Position numbers and translations under genes: made by a program
Assembly (NCBI RefSeq): GCF_019748365.1
Contig: NZ_JAIEPN010000160.1
Coordinates: 1-50,544, forward strand
Length of the DNA stretch: 50,544 nt
Reading direction: 5' to 3'
Source of the DNA: Novosphingobium sp.
GTDB taxonomy: Bacteria > Pseudomonadota > Alphaproteobacteria > Sphingomonadales > Sphingomonadaceae
The notes under the pieces: generated by a model
The model's database searches: none
What the model saw: the letters and a program-made list of their open reading frames with translations, nothing else
What the model was told of the DNA's origin: nothing
Shown here: piece by piece, positions 26,201 to 38,200 of the stretch
How positions within the stretch are numbered: position 1 is the stretch's first letter
Layout of the letters: each line of letters starts with the position of its first letter

Positions 26201-29200
26201 GCGGCGATGCCGATGGCGACCAGCTCATCGGCATCGAGAACCTCACCGGCTCTGCCTATGACGACACGCTGATCGGCGATGCGGCTGCCGAGACCATTTC
26301 GGGCGGCGCGGGCGATGACACCATCGTCGGCGGCGCAGGCGACGACCGCCTGCTCGGTGGCAGCGGCGATGATAGTCTCACCGGCGGGCTCGGCGCGGAT
26401 ATCCTTGTCGGCGGATCGGGCATCAACACGGCGAGCTACGCCGCTGCGGCAGCGGGCGTGGCCATCGATCTTTCGGGCGCAGCGGGCACCGGGGGCGAGG
26501 CAAGCGGCGATGTGCTGAGCGATATCCAGCGCCTCCTCGGCTCCGCTTTTGCCGATACGCTCGGCGGCGGCGCGGGCAGCGAGACCATCCTCGGCGGCGC
26601 GGGCGACGATACACTGCGCGGCAGCGCGGGGGCCGACCTCCTCGATGGCGGCAGCGGCACCGATGTGGCGGACTACAGCGCCAGCGACGGCGCGGTGACC
26701 GTCGCGCTCGACGGCTCGATCGGCGTGGGCGGCGATGCCGCGGGCGATCAGCTTGTCAGCATCGAAGGCGTGATCGGCTCCTCGCTCGACGACCGCCTCA
26801 CCGGCAGCAGCGCGGCCAACGTGCTCGATGGCGGGGCCGGCAACGATGTGCTCTCCGGCGGCGGGGGCGACGACACCCTGCGCGGCGGCGCGGGCAACGA
26901 TCTGCTCGAAGGCGGCGCCGGATCGGATCTCATCGACGGCGGCGACGGGGCCGATACCGTCGATTACTCGAATTCGAGTTCGGGCGTTTCGGTCTCGGTC
27001 GATGGCTCGGTCTCCACCGGCGGCGCGGCGGAGGGGGACCGCCTGCTCCATGTCGAGAACCTGATCGGCTCGGCCTTTGCCGATACCCTGCGCGGCACCG
27101 CGGCGGACGACAGCCTCGTCGGCGGCGCGGGCGACGATGTGCTCACCGGGCGCGGCGGGGCAGACCAGCTTTCCGGCGGCACCGGCTTCGATACGGCGGA
27201 CTACGGCGATGCGGCGGCGGGCGTCACCGTCTCGCTCGCCAGCGGTCTCGGCTCCGGCGGCGATGCGGCGGGAGACCGGCTCGACAGCATCGAACGCCTT
27301 GTCGGCTCGGCCTTTGCCGACCGCCTTACCGGCTCCTCGCAGGCCGATACATTGGAGGGCGGTGCGGGCAATGACATCCTGATCGGCCTCGGCGGGGACG
27401 ACACCATCCTGGGCGGCATGGGTGACGACGTGATCGATGGCGGCGCCGGGGCCGATGCGATCGACGGCGGGCTCGGGCGCGATACGGTCGATTATTCGGG
27501 CTCGCTCGTCGGCGTCAACGTCACGCTCGCCGGCGGCGCCAGTGCCAGCGGCCTTGCCGAAGGCGATGTGCTCAGCAGCATCGAGGAAGTGATCGGCTCG
27601 GACGAAGCCGACGTCATCACCGGCGGCGCGGCGGACGAAACGCTGCGCGGCGGCGCGGGTGACGATATCGTGCGCGGCGGGGCGGGTGCCGACGTGCTCG
27701 ATGGCGGTGCGGGCCTCGATACGGCGGACTATTCGCGCGCCGCGGCGGGCGTGGCACTCAGCCTTGCCACCGGCGGCAGCGGCGGCGAGGCGGCGGGCGA
27801 CAGTTTCGTCTCCATCGAAGTCGTCGAAGGCAGCGAATTTGCTGACAGCATCGCCGGATCGGCCACCGATGACGTGCTGCGCGGGCGCGGCGGGGACGAT
27901 CTCCTCGATGGCGGGGCCGGGGCCGACCTGCTCGATGGCGGCGCCGGCAACGATACCCTGCGCGGCGGCGCAGGTGCGGACATGCTGCTTGGCGGCGCCG
28001 GTTCCGACACGGTCGATTATTCCACTTCCTCCGCGGGGATCGCGATCAATCTCGATGGCTCGCTTTCGGCGGGCGGCGATGCGCAGGGCGATACGCTGTC
28101 CTCGATCGAGAACGCGATCGGTTCGGCCTTTGATGACACGATCACCGGCACCTCGCAGAACGAAGTGCTCGATGGCGGCGCCGGCAGTGACCTGCTTTCC
28201 GGCCAGGGCGGCAGCGATACGCTGCGCGGCGGCGCGGGCGATGACCTTCTCTCCGGCGGCATCGGCGCGGATCTGCTCGATGGCGGCACCGGCTTCGATA
28301 CCGCAAGCTATGCCGATTCCGTCGCCGGGGTCACCGTCCGGCTCGATGGCGGCCCGGCCAGCGGCGGCGATGCCGAAGGCGATGTGCTCACCGGCATCGA
28401 AGGCGTGATCGGTTCGGCGCAGAACGATGCGATCATCGGCGGCGCTGCGGACGACCGGCTCGACGGCGGGGCGGGTGACGATATCCTGACCGGCGGCGCG
28501 GGCAACGATACCCTGCTCGGCGGCGGCGGTGATGATGTGCTTACCGGCGGGCTCGGGGCCGATGTGATCGATGGCGGTAGCGGCTTCAACACCGCGAGCT
28601 ATCAAGGCGCGGCAACCGGCGTCGCGGTCGATCTCTCGGGCGCGGCGGGCACCGGCGGTGAGGCCACCGGCGATACGCTCACCGGAATTTCCCGCCTGCT
28701 CGGCTCGGCCTTTGCCGACCAGCTCGGCGGCGGCAGCGGGGCGGAAGCGATCCTCGCCGGCGCGGGTGACGATGTGCTCACCGGCAGCGCCGGCAACGAC
28801 CTGCTCGATGGCGGCAGCGGGTTTGATACCGTGAGCTATGCCGGATCGGGCGCGGCGGTCACCGCCTATCTCGATGGTCGCGCGGGCAGCGGCGGCGATG
28901 GCGCGGGCGATGTCCTGACCGGCATCGAAAGTCTCGTCGGCTCCGCCTTCGATGATGAGCTCAACGGCAGCGACAGTGCCGACTTGCTCGACGGCGGTGC
29001 AGGCAATGACACGCTGCTCGGCGGCGGTGGGGCCGACACGCTGCTTGGCGGCGCGGGCAACGATGTGATCGTAGGCGGCGATGGTGCGGACGCGATCGAC
29101 GGCGGCCTCGGCAGCGATACCGCCAGCTATGCCGATGCGACCAGCAGCGTGACCGTGGCGCTCGATGGCACGGCCGGCAGCGGCGCTGCGGCGGGCGATA

Positions 29201-32200
29201 TGCTGGCAAGCATCGAAATCCTCATCGGCTCCGCTTTTGACGACCGGCTCGGCGGCGGCGTGGGCAGCGAAACCATCCGCGCGGGCGAAGGCGACGATAC
29301 CCTTCTCGGCAGCCTCGGCGCCGATACGCTCGTGGGCGGCGACGGCACCGACAGCGCCGACTACACCGGCTCCACCGGCGCCATCACCGCCGGGCTCGAC
29401 GGGCGCACCGGCAGCGGCGGATTTGCCGAGGGCGATGTCCTCACCGGCATCGAGCGCCTCGTCGGCTCGGGCTTCGGCGACACGCTCGCGGGCGGCATCG
29501 GCAGCGAGACGCTCGATGGCGGTAGGGGGGATGACACACTCACCGGCTCGATCGGCGCCGATGTGCTGATCGGCGGCACCGGCTTCGATACGGCGGACTA
29601 TGCGGCCTCCGCCAGCGGGGTCACCGTGGCCACCGACGGCACCGTCGGCAGCAGCGGCGATGCGGCTGGCGATACGCTCGCCGGGATCGAGCGGGTGGTC
29701 GGCTCGGCCTTCGCCGATACGCTCGGCGGCAGCGCGGGGGCGGATACGCTCGAAGGCGGCGCGGGGAATGACGTGCTCTCGGGCGGTTCGGGCAATGATA
29801 CCCTGCTCGGCGGCAGCGGCGATGATACGCTCACCGGCGGCAGCGGCGCGGATGGGATCGACGGCGGCAGCGGCTTCGACCGTCTGAGCTATGCGGCGTC
29901 CGGCGCTGCGATCCGGCTCGATCTCGCCAGCGGCCTCGGCGCGGGCGGCGATGCGGCAGGCGACCGGGTCAGCGGGATCGAGCAGGTCGAGGGGTCCGAC
30001 TACGACGATACCATCACCGGCAGCGGCGCGGACGAGGTGCTGTCCGGCGGCGCGGGGAACGATACGCTGTCCGGCGGCGCCGGGAGCGACGCCTTGTCCG
30101 GCGGTCTTGGCAACGATGTGCTGAGCGGCGGTGCGGGCGCGGATGGGCTCGATGGCGGCAGCGGTTTCGATAGTGCCGATTACAGCGCCAGCGGGGGCGC
30201 GGTGCAGATCACGCTCGATGGCTCGACCGCGACCGGCGGCGATGCCGAGGGTGACAGCCTGACCGGGATCGAGCGCGTCGTCGGTTCAGCCTTTGGCGAT
30301 ATGATTATCGGCGGCTCTGCGGCGGAAACGCTGGAAGGCGGCGCCGGGAACGATACGCTTTCGGGCAGCGGCGGGGGTGATACCCTGCTGGGCGGCGCGG
30401 GCGATGATCTGCTGCGCGGCGGCGCGGGGGCAGATGTGCTGTCCGGCGGCGATGGGTTCGATACGGCGGACTATGGCGCCTCCGATGCGGCGGTGCAGAT
30501 CGTGCTCGATGGCTCCCCCGCGCAAGGCGGCGATGCCGCGGGCGATGTGCTCACCGGGATCGAGCGCGTCAACGGCTCGGCCTTCGACGATACGCTGACC
30601 GGCAGCACCGGCGCGGATACGCTGTCCGGCGGGGCGGGGGACGATGTGCTCACCGGCCTAGGCGGCGACGACACGCTGCTCGGCGCCTCGGGCGACGACA
30701 CGCTGGAGGGCGGCGCCGGGGCCGACCGCATCGATGGCGGCACCGGCTTCGATACCGTGACCTACGCGGCCTCGTCCTTTGCCGTCACCGCTTCGCTCGG
30801 CGGCGCGGTCGGCAGCGGCGGCGATGCGGCGGGCGATACGATCAGCAACGTCGAAGTCCTGCGCGGTTCGGCCTTTGGCGATACGCTCACCGGCCGCAGC
30901 AGCGCGGATACGCTCTACGGCGATGCGGGCGACGATACCCTCGTCGGCACCGCCGGTTCCGATACGCTCGATGGCGGCGACGGGTTCGATACCGCAGACT
31001 ATTCCGCCTCTGCCGCGGGCGTCACCGTCAATCTCGATGGCACGGTCTCCGCAGGCGGCGATGCTGCGGGCGACAGCCTCGTTGCGATCGAGCGCGTGGT
31101 CGGTTCGGCCCAGGCCGATACCCTGCGCGGTGCGGACGGCAACGATACGCTCGAAGGCGGCGGCGGCAACGATACCCTGCTCGGCGGCGTCGGCGCGGAC
31201 AGCCTGCTCGGCCAGGCGGGCGATGACACGCTGGTCGGCGGTCTTGGCGCGGATGTGCTCGATGGCGGGCAGGGCAGCGATACGGTGGACTATTCGGCCT
31301 CGGCCAGCGCTGTAAACGCGGGCCTTGACGGCGGCGCCAACACCGGCGGCGATGCGGAAGGCGATACGATCGCCAATGCCGAAGTGCTCATCGCCAGCGC
31401 CTTTGCCGGTACCCTGCGCGGCGGGACCGGCGCCGACACGTTGCTCGGCGGCGCGGGCGACGACGTGCTGAAGGGCAGCGCCGGAGCTGACGTTCTCGAT
31501 GGCGGCACCGGCTTCGACGTGGCCGACTACGCGGCGAGCGGCGCCGGGGTCACCGTCAGCCTTGCCACAGGGACCGGCACCGGCGGCGATGCGCAGGGCG
31601 ATACCCTGATCGGCATCGAGCAGGTCACCGGCTCCGCACAGGCCGACCGGCTCACCGGCTCGGGCAATGCCGATGTTCTGCTCGGCGGCGGCGGCGATGA
31701 CGTGCTCACCGGCGGGCTTGGCGCGGACACGCTCGGCGGCGGTGACGGGAATGACACGCTGACGGGCGGTGCAGGCAGCGATCTGCTCGATGGCGGGGCG
31801 GGCATCGATACCGCCGATTACGCCGCCTCGATCCAGGCCGTGCGCGTCGCGCTGGATGGCAGCATCGGCACGGGCGGCGATGCCGAAGGCGATGTGCTCA
31901 GCGGCATCGAGGTCGTGATCGGTTCGGCGCAGGGCGACACGCTGATCGGCGCCAATGCCAACGAGACGCTGCAGGGCGGCGCGGGCGACGACACGCTCGT
32001 CGGCGGTGCCGGGGCTGACACGCTCGACGGTGGCACCGGCTTCGATACGGCGGACTATTCTGCTGCCGTCGCTGCCGTCGCGGTCGCGCTCGATGGCAGC
32101 GCGGGCACGGCGGGCGACGCCACCGGCGATGTGCTTACCACGATCGAACGTCTGATCGGCTCGGCCCAGGACGATGCGCTGGGCGGCTCGGCGGGTGATG

Positions 32201-35200
32201 ATACCATCCTCGGCGGGGCCGGGGCGGACACCATCAGCGGCGGCGCGGGCAGCGATACGCTCGCGGGCGGCGCGGGCGATGATACCCTGATCGGCGGCGC
32301 CGGGGCCGATGCGCTCGACGGCGGCACGGGCTTCGATACCGCCAGCTATGCCACTTCGGCCAGCGCGGTCACCGTCACGCTCGGCGGCGCGGCGGGCAGC
32401 CGCGGCGATGCGGCGGGCGATACTTTGACGAGCATCGAACAGCTGATCGGCTCGGCCTTCGACGACCGCCTCACCGGCTCCGCGGCAAACGAAACCTTCC
32501 GCGCCGGTGCCGGGAGCGACGTGGTCACCGGCGGCGAGGGCGATGACCAGCTCTACGGCGAGGCGGGTGACGATACGCTGATCGGCGGCGCGGGTGCGGA
32601 TTTGCTCGACGGCGGCCTCGGCACCGATACCGTGTCCTACGCCACTTCATTGAGCGCGGTCACGATCAACCTCGATGGCAGCGCCTCGGTCGGCGGCGAT
32701 GCCGACGGCGATGTCATCACCAATGTCGAGCGCGTGATCGGCTCGGGCTTCAACGACGTGTTCAATGGCTCTGCAGGCAGCGACCAGATCGATGGCGGCG
32801 CGGGTGACGATCTGTTTGGCGCCAGCGCCGGGGCCGATGGGCTGACCGGCGGCGCCGGGTTCGATACCGTGGACTACAGCGCGGGGACGGCGGCGGTCTC
32901 GGTGCGCATGGACGGCACGGCCTCCACCGGCGGCCTTGCCGAAGGCGATGTGCTTTCGGGCATCGAACAGGTCATCGCCACGGCCCTGGCGGATACGGTG
33001 ATCGGCTCGGCCGGCGCCGACACCATCCTCGGCGCCGATGGCAACGATACGCTGTCCGGCGGCGCGGGGGCGGACAACCTGTTCGGCGGCACTGGCGATG
33101 ATACCCTGATCGGCGGCACCGGCGCAGATGCGCTCGATGGCGGGGTGGGCTTTGATACGGCGGACTATTCCGGAGCAGGCTCGGCCGTCGCGGTGCGCAT
33201 GGATGGCGTCTCCGGCACGCTCGGCGATGGTCTCGGCGATGTCCTCACCGGCATCGAACGGCTTGTCGGCTCGGCCTTTGCCGATAGCCTGCTCGGCTCT
33301 GCGGGGGCGGATGGGATCGAAGGCGGCGCGGGCGATGATGCCATCCAGGGCGCGGCGGGGGACGACACGCTCTCCGGCGGCAGCGGCAATGATGTGATCG
33401 AAGGCGGCCTCGGTGCGGACCGCATCGACGGCGGCACCGGTATCGATATCGCGGACTACACCAATTCGGCCTCCGGGGTGACCGTCACCACCGATGGCAG
33501 CACTGGCAGCGGCGGCGATGCGGCGGGGGACGTGCTCACCGGCATCGAGACGATCCGCGGCTCGGCCCATGCCGACACGCTCGGCGGCAGCGCGGGTGCA
33601 GATAGCCTGCTGGGCCAGTCGGGCGACGATGTGCTCGCAGGCCTCGGCGGGGCAGACGTGCTCTCCGGCGGCGAGGGCTTCGACACCGCCGACTACTCGG
33701 CGTCGGCGAGCGCCATCACCGTCGATCTCGGCGCGGGCGCCGGCAGCGCGGGCGACGCTGCGGGCGATGCGCTGTCCGGCATCGAGCGCGTCGTCGGCTC
33801 CGCCCTTGCCGACACGCTGAGCGGCTCGGCGAATGCCGACGTTCTCGAAGGCGGCGCAGGCAATGATCGGCTCGATGGCGCGGCGGGCGCGGATACGCTG
33901 CTCGGCGGCGCGGGGGATGATACCCTCATCGGCGGCACTGGCAGCGATACGCTCGATGGCGGCACCGGCTTCGACACTGCCGACTATACCGCCAGCACGC
34001 AGGGCGTGACGGTCTACAACAACGGCGTCGATCCCGGCTCGGGCGGCGCGGCCACCGGCGATGTGCTGATCGGCATCGAGCGCGTGCTGGGCTCCGCCTT
34101 TGCCGATACCCTGGTGGGTGGCAGCGCTGCCGAAACCCTTGTGGGCGGCGATGGCAACGATGTGATCGAGGGCGGCGCGGGTGCCGATAGCATCGATGGC
34201 GGCGCGGGCTTCGACACGGCCTCCTATGAACACGCGAGTGCGGCAGTTACCGTCAGCCTTGCAGCAGGCGGCGGCAACGGCAGCGGCAGCGCGGGCGAGG
34301 CCGCAGGCGACGTCCTCACCGGGATCGAGCGGCTGCTCGGCTCCGACTATGGCGATACCCTGATCGGCGGCGCGGCGGCCAACACGCTGGAAGGCGGCGC
34401 GGGGGATGACCTGCTGGTCGCCGGTGCCGGCATCGATACGCTGATCGGTGGCAGCGGCAACGACACTGTGGATTATTCAGCCGCAGGCGCTGCGATCACC
34501 ATCGCGCTCGATGGCAGCGCGGGCAGCGGCAGCATCGCGGCGGGTGACCGGCTCACCGGCATCGAAGGCGTGATCGGATCGGCGCATGCCGATACGATCA
34601 CCGGCGCGTTCTCGAACGATACACTCAGCGGCGGCGGCGGCGACGATATCCTCTCCGGCGGCACCGGCTCGGATACACTGCTGGGCGGCGCCGGCAATGA
34701 TCTCCTCTCGGGCGATGGCGGCGCCGACGTGCTTGATGGCGGCACCGGCCTCGATACCGTGACCTACGCGGGCTCGGTCGGCGGGGTCACGGTCGATCTC
34801 GCCGCGGGCACCGCCACCGGCGGCGATGCTGCGGGCGACACCTTCCTCTCGGTCGAACGTTTCACCGGCTCGCGCGGGAGTGACACCTTCATCGGCGCGG
34901 GCGGCGACGACTGGTTCGACGGCTTCGACGGAAACGACACGCTGTCCGGTGGCGATGGCAACGATACGCTGCTCGGCGGGATCGGCGATGATACCCTCGC
35001 GGGCGGTGCCGAGGCCGATACCATCGATGGCGGCGCGGGCTACGACAGCGCCGATTATTCGGCCTCGAACGCGGGAGTCACCATCCGCACCGGTGGCAGT
35101 TCCAGCGGCGGCGATGCGCAGGGCGATACGCTTGCCAATATCGAGCGCGTGGTCGGCTCTGCCTATGCCGACCGCTTCGAAGGCCGCAACGCGGACGAGG

Positions 35201-38200
35201 AATTCGTCGGTGGCGCGGGCGATGATGCGTTCATCGCCTCGGGCGGCGCAGATATCTATCGCGGCGATGCGGGCAATGACGTGGCCGATTACTCCGCCTC
35301 CACCAGCAGCGGCATGGTCATCTACATGGACGGCGGCTTCGGCGCGACCGGCGATGCGGCGGGCGACCGGCTGTTCGATATCGAGACCGTGATCGGATCG
35401 GCGCAGAATGACACTATCTATGCCGCCGCGACCGGTTCGACGATCCAGGCGGGCGGCGGTAACGATACGCTTATTGGCGCTGACGGTGCGGACGTTCTCG
35501 ATGGTGGTAGCGGAGACGATATCGTCATCAGCGGCCTCGGCGCCGATCAGGTCACCGGCGGGTCCGGCACCGATCTGGTCGACTACCGCAATTCGAACGC
35601 GGCCGTCATCGTCAGCAACAACGGTTCGGCCGGTGTCGGCGGCTGGGCGGCGGGCGATGTCCTCTCCGGGATCGAGGTGATCTACGGCTCGGCCAACTAT
35701 GGCGATACGCTGCGCGGCGGGCTGACGGCGGCCACCACGCTCCATGGCTGGGGCGGCAACGATACGTTCGTCTCGTTCGGCCAGGCCGATGCCATCGATG
35801 GCGGCACCGGCAGCGATACCGTCGATTATGCGGCGAGCCTCAGCGGCGTGACCGTCCGGCTCGACGGCACCCTGTCCAGCGGTGGCGACGCCGAGGGTGA
35901 TAAGGTCATCGGCGTCGAGCGGGTGATCGGCTCGGCGTTCGCCGATACGCTGATCGGCGCGGGCTTCAGCGAAACGCTGACCGGCGGTGACGGCGATGAT
36001 ACGCTGATCGGCGGCGCCGGGGCGGATACGCTCGATGGCGGCGCGGGCTTCGATACGGCGGACTATTCCTCCGCCGGCGGCGTGATCGTGCGCATGGATG
36101 GCACACCCGGAAGCGCGGGCGAGGCCAATGGCGATGTGCTCATCGGCATCGAACGTGTGCTCGGCTCTGCGCTTTCCGACGTGATCTACGGCTCGTCGGG
36201 CGCGGATACCATCCTCGGCGGCGGGGGAGACGATGTGCTCGCCCCCGGGCTCGGCGCGGATACGCTTGATGGCGGCGCGGGCACCGACACGGTGGACTAT
36301 TCGAGCTCCGCCAGCGCGCTCACCGTAAACCTCGCCGATGCCGGGCTGTCCACCGGCCTCGCGCAGGGCGATACCTACGCCAATGTCGAGGTCTGGTCGC
36401 TGTCGGCCTTCAATGACACGTTCGTCGGTTCGGCCGGAGCCGAAACCGTCTACGGCAACAATGGCAACGACACGCTCGATGCCGGCGCGGGGAACGATAC
36501 GCTGTTTGGCGGCAATGGCGACGACACGCTGATCGGCGGCGCCGGCGCCGACACCATCGATGGCGGCGCGGGCGCGGATACAGTCGACTATTCGGCCTCG
36601 TCGGCCGGCATCACCATCAATCTCGGCACCGGCACCAACAACACCGGCGGCGATGCCGAAGGGGATTTTTTTGTCCCCGCCACGATCGAGAACGCCATCG
36701 GCTCGGCCTTCGACGACACGATCACCGGCAGCGCGGGCGCGAACAGGCTGCGCGGCGGCGAGGGGAACGATGTGATCCTCGGCGGGGCCGGGGCCGATGC
36801 CATGGATGGCGGCGCGGGCATCGATACGGTGAGCTATCTGGCGGCCACCGCCGGGGTTGCCATCAATCTCCTCACCGGCACGGCCAGCGGCGGCGATGCG
36901 GCGGGCGATACGCTGGCCGGTTTCGAGAACATCCAGGGCGGCAACGGCGCCGATACGCTGACAGGTGACGGATCTGCCAACACGATCTGGGGCAGCTTCG
37001 GCAACGATACCATCATCGGCGGCGGCGGCACCGACACGCTCTTCGGCGACGACGGTGATGACACCATCGACGGCGGCGCGGGTGCCGATATCCTGACCGG
37101 CGGGGCCGGGTTCAATACGCTGAGCTACGGTACGGCCACGTCCGCCGTCTCCGTCAGCCTCGCCACGGGTACCGGCACGCTGGGCGATGCACAGGGCGAT
37201 ACCTTCACGAACTTCGTCAATCTCACCGGCTCGGGCTTCAACGATTTCCTCGTCGGCAATATCGGCGGCAACACGATCCGCGGCGGCAATGGCGATGATC
37301 AGATCGATGGCGGCGCCGGCAGCGACACGCTGTTTGGCGATGCGGGCAACGATACCTTCCTCGGCGGCGGCGGCTTCGACTACATGGACGGCGGTGCCGG
37401 CTCCGATACGGTCGATTATTCGGGCGCGACCGGCGCGGTCACGATCGATCTCAACGCAGGCAACGGCACGCTCGGCGATGCGCTGGGCGACAGCTTCGTA
37501 AGCATCGAGAACCTCACCGGCACGGCCTATGGCGACACGCTGCAGGGCAACAGCGGCAACAACGTGCTGGCGGGCGGCGATGGCAACGATTTCCTCATCG
37601 GTCTTGGCGGCGCCGATACGCTGCTGGGCGGAAACGGCGATGATCGCCTTTCGGGCGGGGCGGGGGCCGATGCGCTCGATGGCGGGGCGGGGGTGAACGT
37701 GCTGTTCTTCGGCACCGACCCCGCGCAGCCGCAAAGCGTGGCGCTCACCACCGGGGTTACCGTCAATCTCGATGGCGTGACCCCGGGCGTGGGCGGCGAT
37801 GCGGCGGGCGATACCTACAAGAACTTCCAGATCATCTACCTCACCAATCAGGCCGACAGCGTGATCGGCACGACTGCTGCCGAATGGTTCCGCGGCCTCG
37901 GCGGCGCGGACACGATCAACGGCGGCGGCGGCATCGATACCGTCAGCTATCTTGGGTCCAGCGCGGTGACCGTGGGGCTCGATGGGACCGTCGGCAGCGG
38001 CAACGAGGCGCAAGGCGATGTCATTTCCAATGTCGAGATCCTGCAGGGCACCCAGTTCGACGACACGCTGTGGGGCGATGGCGGCAACAACACGCTCTAC
38101 GGCATGGAGGGCAACGATACCTTGCGCGGCGATGCGGGCAGCGATGTGCTCGATGGCGGCAGCGGCTCGGACACCGTCAGCTATGCAAACTCGGCCTCGG

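Noticed and set aside
21025..38013. Very long minus-strand open frames (up to 1836 codons) opposite the giant RTX gene
   Set aside because: They are antisense shadows of the repetitive GC-rich RTX codons: the translations are low-complexity echoes of the repeats with no start signals or known domains.
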